Source: an uncultured Prevotella sp.
GTDB lineage: Bacteria; Bacteroidota; Bacteroidia; Bacteroidales; Bacteroidaceae
DNA length: 64,000 nt
Assembly (NCBI GenBank): GCA_900548585.1
Contig: URLI01000001.1
Span: 36,033-100,032 of the forward strand
Direction: 5' to 3'
The position numbers were made by a program, and so were the translations under genes. Under the pieces are notes generated by a model, which was given only the letters and a program-made list of their open reading frames with translations, ran no database searches and had not been told where the DNA came from. Below, piece after piece: positions 8,128 through 18,866 of this stretch. How positions within the stretch are numbered: the first letter of the stretch is position 1; each line of letters starts with the position of its first letter.

Positions 8128-9444
8128 TCACAAATCGGTTTTCTTCCCGAAAGAAGGGTCTATCCTGACAAATGCGGAAACGGCAAATGTCACCAGGCAA
8201 AGTCCCATTATGATTATGAAGAACATGTTGTAGCCCACGGCATCCTTCAGGTAGCCCGACACCATGCCCGGCAGCATCAGCCCGAGATATGTTATGCCGG
8301 TGCAGATGGCATAGTGGGATGTCTTGAACTCGCCCTTGCAGTAGTACAGCATGTAGAGCGTGAGGGCGGTGAAGCCGAGACCATAGCCAAACTGCTCCAC
8401 GAAAAGGCAAGCACTTATGACGAAAAGGCTTGACGGCATGGCGAAACTCATCCACACATAAACGATGTCGGGCAGGGTGATGGCGCACACCATCGGCCAG
8501 AACCACCGCTTGAGACCGTCGCGCCCGGCAAGCATGCCACCTATTATGCCTCCCACCGTCAGCCCTATCAGCCCGACAGTGCCGTTCGCCAGACCATAGT
8601 CCACAGGCGTGAGTCCCAGCCCTCCCTCGGAGTTGGGGCGCAGCAGGAACGTCGCCGTCATCTTGGTGAGCATCGCCTCGGGCAGGCGGTAGAGCAGGAA
8701 GAAGAGCATTGCGAACACCACCTGGCGCGCCGGGAACTTGCTGAAGAACGTCACGAACATCTCCCTTATCCCCACGAGGACATCGTGTGCGGACGTCTTT
8801 GCGGTCTTGTCCTCCGCAGGTCGAGGCATGATAAAGCCGTGGTAGAGCCAAAACGCGATGAAAAGTCCGGCAAGACCGTAGAACACGAGGCTCCACGCGA
8901 ATGCCTTCTGGTTGCGGAACGTCAGTTGCAGCACACCGGCAACCGGCACGAGAACGCCATTGCCGAATATCACCGCGAGGCGGTAGAACGTGTTGCGGAT
9001 GCCAACATACCACGCCTGGTCGTGGTCATCGAGCTCGAGCATGTAGTAACCGTCGGCGGCAATGTCGTGGGTGGCGCTGCTGAATGCCATCAGGAAAAAG
9101 AAGAACATCGTGCCCTGAAACCAGAACGAGGCGTTGAGCGTGAACGCCACGCCGGCAAGCGACGAGCCGAGCAGCGCCTGCATTGTCAGCACCCACCACC
9201 GTTTCGTCTTGTACAGATCCACGAAGGGGCTCCAGAACGGCTTGATGACCCACGGCAGTCCGAGCCAGCTCGTGTAAAGGCCAATCTCGCTGTCGCTCAT
9301 TCCCAACTGCATGTACATCACCACAGCCACCGCCATTACGATGACGTTTGGCAGCCCCTCGGCGATGTAAAGTGTGGGAATCCACGTCCACGGGTTTCTT
9401 CCACACCTGTGTTTTTCCTTATTCAAAAGACGTTCGTCCATCAT
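8128..9444 (-). CDS. MFS transporter, AmpG/PAT-like
   Basis: This 438-residue polytopic membrane protein has about 12 hydrophobic segments. Its N-terminal region (TLYIAEGLPN, then MSDSEIGLYTSWLGLPWVIKP) resembles AmpG and the related SLC33/PAT transporters. AmpG imports GlcNAc-anhydroMurNAc peptides for cell-wall recycling. ATHDIAADGYY in the middle also fits that group. It lies 48 bases after a gene with a SpoIID domain, an enzyme that cuts glycan strands, which favours a peptidoglycan-derived substrate. The sequence alone does not prove the substrate, so I leave the symbol blank. Tandem ATG codons open the frame. Confidence 0.85.
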   Translation of the reverse strand: MMDERLLNKEKHRCGRNPWTWIPTLYIAEGLPNVIVMAVAVVMYMQLGMSDSEIGLYTSWLGLPWVIKPFWSPFVDLYKTKRWWVLTMQALLGSSLAGVAFTLNASFWFQGTMFFFFLMAFSSATHDIAADGYYMLELDDHDQAWYVGIRNTFYRLAVIFGNGVLVPVAGVLQLTFRNQKAFAWSLVFYGLAGLFIAFWLYHGFIMPRPAEDKTAKTSAHDVLVGIREMFVTFFSKFPARQVVFAMLFFLLYRLPEAMLTKMTATFLLRPNSEGGLGLTPVDYGLANGTVGLIGLTVGGIIGGMLAGRDGLKRWFWPMVCAITLPDIVYVWMSFAMPSSLFVISACLFVEQFGYGLGFTALTLYMLYYCKGEFKTSHYAICTGITYLGLMLPGMVSGYLKDAVGYNMFFIIIMGLCLVTFAVSAFVRIDPSFGKKTDL

Positions 9445-9492
9445 TTTGTCATTCCTTTCGTTTTTTTACCATATCCGCAAAATTGCCCGGCA

Positions 9493-12400
9493 TCAGCGGT
9501 AAGCCCGCTTTATCTCGGCATCCTTATAGTAATGCAGCAGTATTTCCTCGTAGTTGTAGCCACGCTCGCCCATCACGGCAGCTCCAATCTGGCAGAGGCC
9601 GACGCCGTGCCCCCACCCTTTCCCGTGCAGTGCGAACGTATCGCCGCGTTTCTCCACTTCGAAGTTTGAGCTCAGCAGGTGCGTCTCGCTCAACGCGCGG
9701 CGTATCTCAAGTTCCTTGCCGATGATGAACGAGCCTTTGCTGCCGACTATCTTCAGTCGCCAAATGCGCCCGCTCTTTCCGCGCGCGAGCGGCTGCAGGT
9801 CGATTATCTTCCCGAGGTTCACCTTCAGTTTGTCCTCTATTATGCCCCGCAACCGCGCCTCGGGGTATTCCACCGTCCACTCGTAGAAATCGGTTGTCTC
9901 GCGGTCGTAGTCATTAAGCACCTGCGCGAGTATGCTCTTGTCGCGCGTGTCGCAGAACGCCCTGCCACCTTCCGCCGGCACGTCTGCAACCGAACTGAGG
10001 TAATGCATCGGTGTGTCTTCCCAGCAATACTGGAACTCCTCCGTCACCCCTCCGCAGCATTTCGAGAAACGCGCGTCGCAAATCTCTCCGCCGTATGTCA
10101 GCACCTGTCCCCTCGTGGCGCGCAACGCCTCGACGACATTCGGCCGCGAGGCATTCGTTATGCCCTGGTAACGCTGGCAATGGTCATCGGCGCACACATC
10201 GAAGATGGTGTGGTCCTCGCGTCCGTACCATCTTATCAGTTCGCTGTCCGACTTGACGAACGAGAAGAAAGCCCCCTTTCCTCCGCCGTCGCCGGCACGC
10301 CGCTCCATCTGTGCGAGCAGCCACGAGCGTGAAATCACGGCGTGGGCCTTGAGCAGTTCGGTAGATGCCGACGCGCTCATCTCGCTCGATATAACGCTCG
10401 CGAGATAACTTTCAACGGGCAGCTCGTTGATGGCGCAAATCCTGTCTGCCTCAACCACGAAGCGCAGCGAGCCGAGGAATGTCTGTTTCTGCTTGCGTTC
10501 CCAGTGGAAGTCGCGCCCTATCGTCACGTTGCCTATCGAGAACGAGGCATCAGGCGACTTCGGCCTGAACACCAGTTCGCGGTACTGCTCGCCGTTCCAC
10601 AGTATCCCGCCCTCGCAGAACAGCACCTCCTGCGTTCCCGCGAGTGTCTCGCCCTTTGCCGTGTAAGTGCCGTTGAGCGAGAAAACGATTTTCTCCGCAC
10701 TCAGTATTCCCACCTGCACCGCCGGCTCTTTCTTGATTCCCGTGTCATGCCGCGATGCCGCATGTTTGTTTTTCAATGTCTCCACCATGGTCTTGAAACC
10801 GTCATCGGATATGGCGACCTCCCTCAGGATGCCCTCTGCCATTGCAGGCGTGATGCGCCCGAAATCCTCCTCGCGCGGCGTTATGATAAGTCCTGCCATG
10901 TCGAGTGCGCCCGGGCTTATCATCATCTGCCCGTCGTTTCCGGCTCCATAGCATTCCGGACGGTGTTTCCTGCGTGGAAGAACCACCATGAGGAAATCGT
11001 CTCCGCTTCGCCAGCCCACGATGTTCATCATCGGTTCCGTGCCGTCCTCTGCCGGCGGCATCGCCTTGTACAGTTCGCGGAAGAGCCGTTCGCCGGTCTC
11101 CTGCGAGCTGCTCCTGACGAGCAATGCTGGCACGGCATACCCGTCTATCGTCCAAATCCCCTCCCCGTCGTTCAACACGATGGCAGGCGACAGCGTTCTC
11201 GACAGTCGTTGCCACTCCGCCTGCAGTGGCAGCAGCATGCCCGAACCTGCCTGGAAATGCAGATGGTCTGGTGCCGACGCGCCGCACCTGGGACCGTTAT
11301 AGAAGACGGTTAGCCCGGGATGCCGCTCCAATATCCTGTACATCTCGCCGTAGTTGCCCACTATCGACTGTGGCTGATGGCGGCGCGACGGTATGGTGAA
11401 ATGGCGTGGGAGGATGGGGAAAGGATTGAGCAGCAGTTCAAAGCGCGGGTCCAAGTCCTTGGACATCTGTTCCGCAGGGCGGTTCTTCCCGCACAGGAAA
11501 CACGGACGTTCCTCTATCGCCTGCCTGCCGATGTCCGCGCCGGTGGAAACAATCCTCGCGGGGTTGAACTGCACCTTCATTGTCAGCCGTTCCGTCACGA
11601 GGTCACGCGTCATCACATTCTTCAGGTCCAGGTATCGTTTTTTTGCGTCAGCCCAGGTTTCAATCTGCCTTATGAAGAAACGCCTCAGCGAGCCGTCGCC
11701 ATTGTCATTCATCCCGCGCTCGTTCAGCCGCTGCCGCGCCTTCAACTCCATCGTGCGCAGGCGGTCCTTGTACAGGTTGTTGGCATTCACCTTCTCAACA
11801 GACAGTGCGGCGTCGCTGTTCCCTACCCAGCGGCGGCAGAGATAGAGTTCCTTGAATATTCGGCCTATTCGGTACATCCTGCTGAATATCAGCCCCATTG
11901 CATAGTCTTCGCCGTATGACGTGTTCGGCAGCTTCACTTGCCGCAGGAAAGGGGTGAAGAAAGCGCGCGGCGCACCCAGTCCGTTGATGCGCAGTGCATT
12001 GTTGGGGCCATTCCCGTCGGTCCATTCCGCGTGGCTTATCAGTCCCGGCGGCAGCGTGTTGAGGTCGAAGTCGCACATGCGGTAACTCCCCACCACCATC
12101 GCCGCACCTTGTTTTGCGAACGCGTCAACCATCTGCTGCAGCGTTGCCGGCGACGAATACAGGTCGTCGCTGTCCAGCTGCACGGCGAAACGCCCGCAAC
12201 GTGAGTCGTTCACCGCCACGTTCCAGCAACCGCCTATGCCGAGGTCGGTGCGTTCCGGCACGATGTGTACAAGTCGCCCGTCGGCATATTCGCCAAGCAG
12301 GGCTGTGGTGCGGTCGGTGGAATGGTTGTCCACGACAATGACATTATACTTGAAATCGGTCTTTTGTGCCAGTGCGCTGTCCACTGCGTCGCATATCGTT

Positions 12401-13185
12401 TTCTCACGGTTTCGCACCGGTATTATGACCGATGCCTCGACGTCGAACGGCTGCTCGTTGAAGTCCGGCACGCCATACGCACCAGTGTCCACCAACGCCC
12501 CTATCGCCCCGAGGTGCTCCGTGACGGCACGTTCCATCTCCGCCTGCACCTCCTTGTTTGCCGGGTCCACATAGTCGAACTGCTTCACTCCGCTCGCACG
12601 CAGGTCATCCTCGTCCTCGGTGTACAGCGGTTCGTCGATGTGGAACAGTTCGCCGTGGCGGCTGAGATACAGTCGCAGTTCGTAGAAACCGGCATACCGG
12701 TATTCGGAGGCTGCGTGTCCGTCAACGAAAGAATGCAGGAGACCGGTCCTTACGAGTACGGCTGAGCCGAAATCGAAGTCATCGCGCACGCTGCCGGGCT
12801 GATAATCTATCACGGGATGCGTCGTCCGGCGGCCATTCATTATCTGAAAACGGTCGCTGTAAACCATCGCCGCCCCTGTGTCCCGCGCCACTCTCTCCAT
12901 CCGCTGCAGTGCATAAAGTCCAAAATTCAGTGGCGCGGCTTTTGTCACGAGCAGCGAGAAATCAGCCTCGGCACACTCCCCTATCCTGCGTATCGCGGCG
13001 GCCGAGAGGATGCTGTCGGCCTCTATCGCCTCACAGCCATCGGGAACGGCCGTCGCGGCGTTACTACCCTCCGGCGCAACCAGGAAAATCCTGTTCACTA
13101 TGTTACTGCCACGCAGTTCGCCCAAAGTCCCTGCCAGTGCCTCAATGTCGCGGCACGGCAGGAAGCAGTCAATCTTCTGTATCAT
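9493..13185 (-). CDS. Multidomain GT2 glycosyltransferase / DUF4922 HIT-like / SpoIID-LytB protein
   Basis: This 1,230-residue protein joins three enzyme-like parts. Residues 1-235 look like a degenerate GT-A domain. Residues 249-470 are a GT2 glycosyltransferase ([14 protein letters not shown]; metal site DSDD at 338-341). Residues 535-800 match DUF4922, a HIT-like or GalT-like fold, with CFLC at 562-565 and HLHFQ at 641-645, reminiscent of GDP-sugar phosphorylases. Residues 822-1230 are a SpoIID/LytB domain with [14 protein letters not shown] (Glu925, Glu935), CCGG at 1043 and [13 protein letters not shown]. SpoIID proteins are lytic transglycosylases acting on glycan strands lacking peptides. 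No signal peptide is visible, which is odd for a wall enzyme. The AmpG-like gene follows. Confidence 0.85.
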   Translation of the reverse strand: MIQKIDCFLPCRDIEALAGTLGELRGSNIVNRIFLVAPEGSNAATAVPDGCEAIEADSILSAAAIRRIGECAEADFSLLVTKAAPLNFGLYALQRMERVARDTGAAMVYSDRFQIMNGRRTTHPVIDYQPGSVRDDFDFGSAVLVRTGLLHSFVDGHAASEYRYAGFYELRLYLSRHGELFHIDEPLYTEDEDDLRASGVKQFDYVDPANKEVQAEMERAVTEHLGAIGALVDTGAYGVPDFNEQPFDVEASVIIPVRNREKTICDAVDSALAQKTDFKYNVIVVDNHSTDRTTALLGEYADGRLVHIVPERTDLGIGGCWNVAVNDSRCGRFAVQLDSDDLYSSPATLQQMVDAFAKQGAAMVVGSYRMCDFDLNTLPPGLISHAEWTDGNGPNNALRINGLGAPRAFFTPFLRQVKLPNTSYGEDYAMGLIFSRMYRIGRIFKELYLCRRWVGNSDAALSVEKVNANNLYKDRLRTMELKARQRLNERGMNDNGDGSLRRFFIRQIETWADAKKRYLDLKNVMTRDLVTERLTMKVQFNPARIVSTGADIGRQAIEERPCFLCGKNRPAEQMSKDLDPRFELLLNPFPILPRHFTIPSRRHQPQSIVGNYGEMYRILERHPGLTVFYNGPRCGASAPDHLHFQAGSGMLLPLQAEWQRLSRTLSPAIVLNDGEGIWTIDGYAVPALLVRSSSQETGERLFRELYKAMPPAEDGTEPMMNIVGWRSGDDFLMVVLPRRKHRPECYGAGNDGQMMISPGALDMAGLIITPREEDFGRITPAMAEGILREVAISDDGFKTMVETLKNKHAASRHDTGIKKEPAVQVGILSAEKIVFSLNGTYTAKGETLAGTQEVLFCEGGILWNGEQYRELVFRPKSPDASFSIGNVTIGRDFHWERKQKQTFLGSLRFVVEADRICAINELPVESYLASVISSEMSASASTELLKAHAVISRSWLLAQMERRAGDGGGKGAFFSFVKSDSELIRWYGREDHTIFDVCADDHCQRYQGITNASRPNVVEALRATRGQVLTYGGEICDARFSKCCGGVTEEFQYCWEDTPMHYLSSVADVPAEGGRAFCDTRDKSILAQVLNDYDRETTDFYEWTVEYPEARLRGIIEDKLKVNLGKIIDLQPLARGKSGRIWRLKIVGSKGSFIIGKELEIRRALSETHLLSSNFEVEKRGDTFALHGKGWGHGVGLCQIGAAVMGERGYNYEEILLHYYKDAEIKRAYR

Positions 13186-13294
13186 TTGTGTTTAATGAAA
13201 TATTACACGTGTATCTGGAATACATTTCGATATACACTTCATATCTTTATGTCGTCTGCAATTATTGTCTTGCTGCAGGATATGTCCCATGCCG

Positions 13295-15211
13295 CTAAGA
13301 TTTTTTGTCGAGGCTTTCATATACCGAGTGGTTGCTCTTGTATTCCGGCACAATCTGTTTCATCTGTCTCACTGTGAGCATGTTGTCGAACTCATAACTG
13401 TCATGTATGAGTTGCTCTATCTGTTTTTTCACGGTGTCGAAATCATATTCCCTAACCTTTGCGATCCTTATCTTGTCGTTGAATGTTGGCATGGTTATCT
13501 CCTTGTCGTTCAGCACCTCCTCGTAGAGTTTCTCGCCGTCACGCAGTCCGGTGAACTCTATCTCTATGTTCTTTGCCCCGCTAAGTCTTATCATGCGCTT
13601 TGCCAGGTCAACTATCTTCACCGGCGCGCCCATGTCGAACACGAACACCTCGCCGCCTTTTCCCATCGTCACTGCCTCAAGAACCAGTTTGCAGGCCTCG
13701 GGGATTAGCATGAAATACCGCAGTATGTCGGGGTGTGTCACGGTGACTGGCCCACCGTTATTTATCTGTTCGCGGAATATCGGTATCACCGAGCCGTTCG
13801 AGCCAAGGACATTGCCGAAGCGCGTTGTCACGAAACGCGTCACCCCGGTCAGTTTGCCTTCCTTTACCGCCCGGTCGAGACTCTGTACATAAATCTCGCA
13901 AATACGTTTCGAGCATCCCATCACATTTGTCGGGTTCACGGCCTTGTCGGTGCTTATCATCACGAATTTCTTAACCTCGTATTTCACCGCGAGGTCGGCA
14001 ATGACGCACGTCCCGCAGATGTTGTTCTGCACGCTCTCGCACGGGTTGTCCTCCATCATGGGCACATGCTTGTATGCAGCGGCGTGGAACACATAGTCGG
14101 GGCGGAACTGGTTGAAGATGGTTTCCATGCGCCCCTTGTTGCATATCGTCGTCACGATTGTCTCGGCTTTTACCTCCGGGAAGTCGTTCTTCAGCATCAG
14201 CCTGACGTTGTGCTGCGGTGTCTCCGCCTGGTCAACAAGTATCAGTTGCGACGGGTGGAACTTTGCCACCTGCCGCACAATCTCGCGCCCTATGCTCCCT
14301 GCGGAGCCTGTCACCATGATCCGCTTCCCTTTCAGCAGGCTCATCATGGCGTCGAGGTCTATGTTTATCTCCTCTCGCGGCAGCAGGTCCTCGACCTCTA
14401 TCTCGTGCAGTTGCGAGGCGTAAATGTCGCTCTTGCCGTCCCATTCCGTTGCCAATGGCATCATGAATATGGATATGCCTTTCTCTATTAGCATGTCAAC
14501 CAATGCCGTCTGCTTTATGAAGTCGTCTTTTTTCAGCGGTGACACGAAGAAGGTGTCCGCCTTTTCCTTCTCCATCATTTTCAGAAGGTTCCTGTCGTTG
14601 CGATAAACCTTAACGCCCATGAGCATCTTCCCGACGATGTCGCTCGCATCGCTGACGAATCCCTTCAGCTTGTACGACATGTCGGTGTCGTTCAGCAGCG
14701 AGCGCGCTATGCTCACGCCGCCTGTCTTAACGCCATAGATGAACACGCCGCGAGCGTCCTGGTCGCGCTTGTAGAACTCGTACATGTATTTCACTATCAT
14801 GCGCACGGTCCACATCACGGCGGTTGCCAGCACGAACGTCATTGCCAGTTCGCGTATCCTTATCTGTACGAAATAGATGTCATACTTGAACACCTGCCTC
14901 ATAAACGCAATGGCAAACCCGCCGATGAAGTTGGCGAAGGCTATGCGGTGGATGTCGGCGAACGACGTGTATCTCATCACCCCCGAGTAGGTGTGGAAAA
15001 TCTTGAAGCCTATTATGTAGAACACGAGATAGAACAGCAGTGTCCCTAAAAGCGGCATGAGCTGGCTCGCGGTGGCGGCGGCTCCCCATATCATCGTGTG
15101 GCTCACAAGACCGCTCATCACCACCACAAAGCAGTCGAAGGCGAAGACGCACCAGTATGGCAGCGCGTCCTTGGTGAAATACCACTGTGAGAGTTTATAA
15201 AACAGTTTCAT
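13295..15211 (-). CDS. UDP-sugar 4,6-dehydratase, membrane-bound (WbpM/PglF/CapD family)
   Basis: This 638-residue polysaccharide biosynthesis enzyme has four hydrophobic segments in residues 18-145 and a soluble NAD(P)-binding domain. The Rossmann motif is GSAGSIG at 302-308. The active site shows MMEDNP (385-390) and NVMGCSKR (M431, K435), where Met replaces the usual Tyr, as in WbpM and PglF. These enzymes make UDP-2-acetamido-2,6-dideoxy-4-keto sugars from UDP-GlcNAc, the precursors of bacillosamine, FucNAc or QuiNAc. It is the last gene of the polysaccharide cluster, 17 bases after a GT2 gene. A 4-keto-sugar residue in the glycan is therefore likely. Confidence 0.92.
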   Translation of the reverse strand: MKLFYKLSQWYFTKDALPYWCVFAFDCFVVVMSGLVSHTMIWGAAATASQLMPLLGTLLFYLVFYIIGFKIFHTYSGVMRYTSFADIHRIAFANFIGGFAIAFMRQVFKYDIYFVQIRIRELAMTFVLATAVMWTVRMIVKYMYEFYKRDQDARGVFIYGVKTGGVSIARSLLNDTDMSYKLKGFVSDASDIVGKMLMGVKVYRNDRNLLKMMEKEKADTFFVSPLKKDDFIKQTALVDMLIEKGISIFMMPLATEWDGKSDIYASQLHEIEVEDLLPREEINIDLDAMMSLLKGKRIMVTGSAGSIGREIVRQVAKFHPSQLILVDQAETPQHNVRLMLKNDFPEVKAETIVTTICNKGRMETIFNQFRPDYVFHAAAYKHVPMMEDNPCESVQNNICGTCVIADLAVKYEVKKFVMISTDKAVNPTNVMGCSKRICEIYVQSLDRAVKEGKLTGVTRFVTTRFGNVLGSNGSVIPIFREQINNGGPVTVTHPDILRYFMLIPEACKLVLEAVTMGKGGEVFVFDMGAPVKIVDLAKRMIRLSGAKNIEIEFTGLRDGEKLYEEVLNDKEITMPTFNDKIRIAKVREYDFDTVKKQIEQLIHDSYEFDNMLTVRQMKQIVPEYKSNHSVYESLDKKS

Positions 15212-15227
15212 TTTATTCTTTTATTAT

Positions 15228-16001
15228 TCAACAGAAATGTTTCCGGAACGCATACAGGGCAAACCTGCATGTGTTGTATGCGGCGCGCCATGCAGGCAGG
15301 TGCTCGTTGATGGTCTGGATGTCATATACCTGCTTCAGGCTCGCCAACTTGTTCGACGACAGCGAATGTCTGACGATGCGGTATTTGACGAGCGGCTCCT
15401 GAATGCAGAAGGCATACGGCACGCGCCTGAGCAGCATCAGCCATGTGGCATAGTCCTGCCCCGACCTGCGCGGCGGCATGGCGAAACGCCCTGTCATGTC
15501 CCTGTCGATGACAACGCTCGAAGTGGCAATCACGGTCTTATGCAGCAGATAAGAATAATCCACCCTCGCCGGTATGCGCCTCACCTTGCCCTTTGCCGCC
15601 CCCGCCTCGTCAACAGTCTGTATCTCGGTGAAACAGAATGCGAGGCCGCTCTCCTCCATGAGCGCTATCTGCCGGCCTAACTTCTGCGGCTGCCAGATGT
15701 CGTCACTGTCGAGAAAAGCGATGTATCTGCCCCGCGCTATGTCCATCCCCTTGTTGCGTGCGGCGGCGGCGCCGCTGTTCTTCTCCATGTTGACGAGCCT
15801 TACGCGCCCATCGCCGCAGTGGCGTTTTATGATGTCAACGGAGTCGTCTGTTGAGCAGTCGTTAACGAGAATAAGTTCCCAGTCTGCATAATCCTGACTG
15901 AGAACCGACATTATTGTCTGTTCAAGGAAGCGTCCGGCATTATACACCGGCACGATGACCGACACCTTCGGCATTCGTTTTCCCCCGCTTTGCAGCCCCA
16001 T
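15228..16001 (-). CDS. GT2 family glycosyltransferase
   Basis: A GT-A fold glycosyltransferase of about 257 residues. It opens with PKVSVIVPVYNAGRFL, then shows LVNDCSTDDS and the DXD-type metal site FLDSDDIW. GT2 enzymes transfer a sugar from a nucleotide donor to the growing lipid-linked repeat on the cytoplasmic face. I place the start at the ATG at 15999-16001, two bases past the aminotransferase stop; an inner ATG at 15974 (MPKVSVIV) is equally possible. The donor and linkage are unknown. Confidence 0.9.
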   Translation of the reverse strand: MGLQSGGKRMPKVSVIVPVYNAGRFLEQTIMSVLSQDYADWELILVNDCSTDDSVDIIKRHCGDGRVRLVNMEKNSGAAAARNKGMDIARGRYIAFLDSDDIWQPQKLGRQIALMEESGLAFCFTEIQTVDEAGAAKGKVRRIPARVDYSYLLHKTVIATSSVVIDRDMTGRFAMPPRRSGQDYATWLMLLRRVPYAFCIQEPLVKYRIVRHSLSSNKLASLKQVYDIQTINEHLPAWRAAYNTCRFALYAFRKHFC

Positions 16002-16003
16002 AA

Positions 16004-16927
16004 TCAATATATCGGTGTGAGCCAGTCGCTGTATTCCTCATGTTTCCCGGTCAGCACGTCATGGTAGGTGTTGGAAAGCAGCCTTGTAAGCCGCCCGCAT
16101 TCACCATCCGCCACGGGGTAGCCGTCGATGCCGACCACCTGCGTTATCTCCATTGCCGAGCCGCACAGGAACGCCTCGTCGCAGATGTATAGTTCCGTCC
16201 GGTCGATGTCCCGCTCAACGGTCCTTATGTCAAGCAGCTCGCGTGCCATGCGTATTATCGTGTCGCGGGTGATGCTCTCCAGCACCGATGCCGTGCATGG
16301 CGGCGTGACCAGGGTGTTGTCGCGCACCATGAAGAAGCAAGAGCCGGGTCCCTCCGCCACCTTTCCGTGGCAGTTCATCAGTATCGCCGTGTCATAACCG
16401 TCCTGCCGCGCCTGGAGGTGGGCCATCCTGCTGTTTATGTAGTTTGCCCCCACCTTCGCCCTCGGCGAAAGGTTGCTGTCACTGATGCGCTCCCACGAGC
16501 TCACCTGGCATTGCAGTCCCTTCTTACCGTCTATCAGCGTGCGTCCCCTCGGGATTGGTGCGATGAACATGTTCACCGGCTCGCACGAGCTCCACGTACC
16601 GCCAAGGCCATCCACAAAGACTGTCTGCCTGACCTGAATGTCTTCCTTGTAGCCGTTGGCACGCACCACATCGACGAGTCCCTTCCTGAAGTCATCGGTG
16701 GTGTAAGGGCTTTTCATGCGGAAAATCTTTATCGAGTTCAGCAGTCTTTTATAGTGGTCGTCCAGCCGGAATGCGTACAGTTGCTGCCTTTCCCCGTTCC
16801 AGTAGCAGCGTATTCCCTCGAATACGTTTGCTCCGAACTGCGCCGTCGGCGAGAGGACGTTTATCATCGCCTCCTTCACCGGGATGAGTTTCCCTCCCAG
16901 CCAAATCAGTCTCTTGTCGTTGTCCAT
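16004..16927 (-). CDS. Class IV aminotransferase (branched-chain aminotransferase-like)
   Basis: This 307-residue fold-type IV PLP enzyme starts with IWLGGKLIPVKEAMINVLSPT and FGANVFEGIR, typical of branched-chain aminotransferases. RAKVGANYINS carries the PLP lysine, and LCGSAMEITQVVGIDGYPV is the conserved C-terminal cofactor-phosphate region. Housekeeping IlvE would interconvert branched-chain keto and amino acids. Here the gene sits inside a polysaccharide cluster, near a PLP decarboxylase and an aldolase, so a biosynthetic role for an unusual amino substituent is plausible. Relatives include D-amino acid transaminase and aminodeoxychorismate lyase, so the name ilvE is not certain. Confidence 0.85.
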   Translation of the reverse strand: MDNDKRLIWLGGKLIPVKEAMINVLSPTAQFGANVFEGIRCYWNGERQQLYAFRLDDHYKRLLNSIKIFRMKSPYTTDDFRKGLVDVVRANGYKEDIQVRQTVFVDGLGGTWSSCEPVNMFIAPIPRGRTLIDGKKGLQCQVSSWERISDSNLSPRAKVGANYINSRMAHLQARQDGYDTAILMNCHGKVAEGPGSCFFMVRDNTLVTPPCTASVLESITRDTIIRMARELLDIRTVERDIDRTELYICDEAFLCGSAMEITQVVGIDGYPVADGECGRLTRLLSNTYHDVLTGKHEEYSDWLTPIY

Positions 16928-16940
16928 ATCTCGTTTTGTT

Positions 16941-17633
16941 TTATTCGTGTGCCAGGCGTATGACCTCCTCTTCCGCCAGTTCGGCAGATTGGCTGTCGCT
17001 TATCCCTGCACCCTTCTTGTTCTCGTATATATTCCTCTGTCTGAAAACGTCAAGGAACGTCTTTATTATTATATATATGTCTATCAGGCATCCCCATTTC
17101 CTGAACAGGTCTATGTAACGTCCGTCGCAGTCGGCCTTCTTGTCCCACGGCAGCTCGTTGCGTCCCTGCACCTGCGCATAGCCCGTTATGCCCGCCACGG
17201 CCTCGAAGCGTTTGCGGAAGCGGGCGTTCAGCGTGCCGAAGTCGCCCAACTCGTAGGAGACGCACGGGCGCGGGCCCACTATCGACATGTCGCCTTTCAG
17301 CACATTCACCAGCTGCGGCAGTTCGTCAAGGCTGGTCCTGCGCAGGAATTTCCCCGAACGCGTAACGCGCGGGTCGTCCTCGTAGTTGAACAGTCCGGGT
17401 CCCTGTTTCTCGGCATTGTTCACCATCGAGCGGAACTTGTACATCCTGAATATCCGCCCTCCCTTCGTGCGGCGGTCCTGCCTGAAGATGACGGGGCCGT
17501 CGGAGTCCACCTTTATCCAGATGGCACAAACGGCCAGCAAGGGCGACAGCGCCACAAGCGCCGCCAGCGATGCCGTGAAGTCGAACACCCTCTTGAGGCA
17601 TCTGTTCATTGCGACCCATATCCTCATTGCCAT
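16941..17633 (-). CDS. Undecaprenyl-phosphate sugar phosphotransferase (WcaJ/ExoY type), first of two
   Basis: This 230-residue bacterial sugar transferase has one N-terminal hydrophobic segment (about 20-42) and a catalytic domain with [41 protein letters not shown] and, near the C-terminus, [11 protein letters not shown]. These monotopic phosphoglycosyltransferases load the first sugar phosphate onto undecaprenyl phosphate. A second enzyme of the same family is encoded at 30644-31279, so one cluster appears to have two initiators. It lies 10 bases after the decarboxylase gene. The extra C-terminal stretch is acidic. Confidence 0.92.
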   Translation of the reverse strand: MAMRIWVAMNRCLKRVFDFTASLAALVALSPLLAVCAIWIKVDSDGPVIFRQDRRTKGGRIFRMYKFRSMVNNAEKQGPGLFNYEDDPRVTRSGKFLRRTSLDELPQLVNVLKGDMSIVGPRPCVSYELGDFGTLNARFRKRFEAVAGITGYAQVQGRNELPWDKKADCDGRYIDLFRKWGCLIDIYIIIKTFLDVFRQRNIYENKKGAGISDSQSAELAEEEVIRLAHE

Positions 17634-17642
17634 CCTGTCTGT

Positions 17643-18866
17643 TCAGAAAACGTATGTGCGGAAAATGTCGTCGAAAGTCTCCTGCCTCTTCACGACCGTC
17701 ACCCTGCCGTCACGGAGTTCCAGAACCGGGAAATTGGGCAGTATGAACGGTGGCTTCAGCACCACCGAGTAGGACCCCACGTTCTCGAAGGCAACGAAGT
17801 CGCCGACGGCGAGCGCACCCTCGTATCCACGGTACAGATAGTCCGTTTCTATGCAGGTGAACCCGGCAAAGTCGATGTCGCGGTATTCCGCAGCCTGCCT
17901 TCCCTCTTCGTGCATCACCTCAACAGGTGGATTTTTCTTGTTCAGCGTGGGGTTGATGTTGTAAATGCTGCCCATCAGTGTGGCTATATCCTTTCCGCGT
18001 ATGTTCTTTATGCTCTCCACACGGGCGACGAAACGCATGGCATCGCCCACCAGAGCGCTGCCCGGCTCTATGAAGAGTTTCGGCTTGCCGCGACGGCCGC
18101 CGAAATGCTTCTCCATAGTGGCTGCAGCCTCCGCTGCGTATTCCATGTATGTGGGTATGGGTGTGTCGAACTGCTTCTTCAGCGAATCCCTCATCTTTCC
18201 GAACATTCCGCCCCCCAGGTCGATGTGGTCAGGCGTGCCGCCGCACAACTTTTCGGCAAGCGCAGCCATGCCATCGGCTCTCGGCCGCCATGTGTCAAGC
18301 CGCCGTGAGGCGAAGTGGCAGTGCAGCCCGGCCACCCGTATGTTCTCAACCGCCTGCAGACGGCTCACCATCTCGCCGAACCCGGGCTTGCGGACATCGA
18401 AGCCGAAGCGCGAGACAACGCCGTCGTTTATCTCGAAATTGCAGCGTATGCCGACGTTTATTGTTCTGTCCGGGTGAGCGGCGGCTAATTGCAAGATGTT
18501 GCCAACCTCCACATAGTCGTCAAGGTTGACCACCCCGCCGCCCATAACGACCTCGTTCACGGCATCGGCATTCTTCACCGGGCCGTTGAAATGCACCTTG
18601 TGCGCGGGGATGCCGAGCCGCCTGGCAATCTCATATTCCATGTCGCTGACCACCTCGGCATATCCTCCCAGTTCCTCCACGAGGCCGCACAGCCTCGGGA
18701 TGTAGTTGGTCTTGTAGGAGTAGGCGATGTAGGTTTCAGGGTAGAAACTGCGGAAAGCATCCTGCAACTCCCTGAAATTGAGGGCGAACTGCTCCGTGTC
18801 GAGCAGATAGAACGCCTTGCCGTACTCCTTGCTGATGTCCTTTACTATGTCATAGTCCAGTCTCAT
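17643..18866 (-). CDS. PLP-dependent decarboxylase, fold type III (LysA/ornithine decarboxylase-like)
   Basis: This 407-residue enzyme resembles diaminopimelate and ornithine decarboxylases. The PLP lysine is in AYSYKTN (Lys52), the glycine-rich phosphate loop is near HIDLGGGMFGKM, and GLHCHFASRR lies between them. It overlaps the aldolase gene by four bases (ATGA), so the two are coupled. Lysine-pathway LysA genes are usually near dapA or aspartokinase, which are absent here. Its position in a glycan cluster suggests it makes an amine from a special amino acid. It may act after the class IV aminotransferase two genes downstream; that order is inference. Confidence 0.83.
   Translation of the reverse strand: MRLDYDIVKDISKEYGKAFYLLDTEQFALNFRELQDAFRSFYPETYIAYSYKTNYIPRLCGLVEELGGYAEVVSDMEYEIARRLGIPAHKVHFNGPVKNADAVNEVVMGGGVVNLDDYVEVGNILQLAAAHPDRTINVGIRCNFEINDGVVSRFGFDVRKPGFGEMVSRLQAVENIRVAGLHCHFASRRLDTWRPRADGMAALAEKLCGGTPDHIDLGGGMFGKMRDSLKKQFDTPIPTYMEYAAEAAATMEKHFGGRRGKPKLFIEPGSALVGDAMRFVARVESIKNIRGKDIATLMGSIYNINPTLNKKNPPVEVMHEEGRQAAEYRDIDFAGFTCIETDYLYRGYEGALAVGDFVAFENVGSYSVVLKPPFILPNFPVLELRDGRVTVVKRQETFDDIFRTYVF

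Noticed and set aside
16884..18308. 474-codon plus-strand open frame
   Set aside because: It is antisense to the aminotransferase, phosphoglycosyltransferase and decarboxylase genes, which have clear family motifs. Long antisense frames are common in this codon usage.
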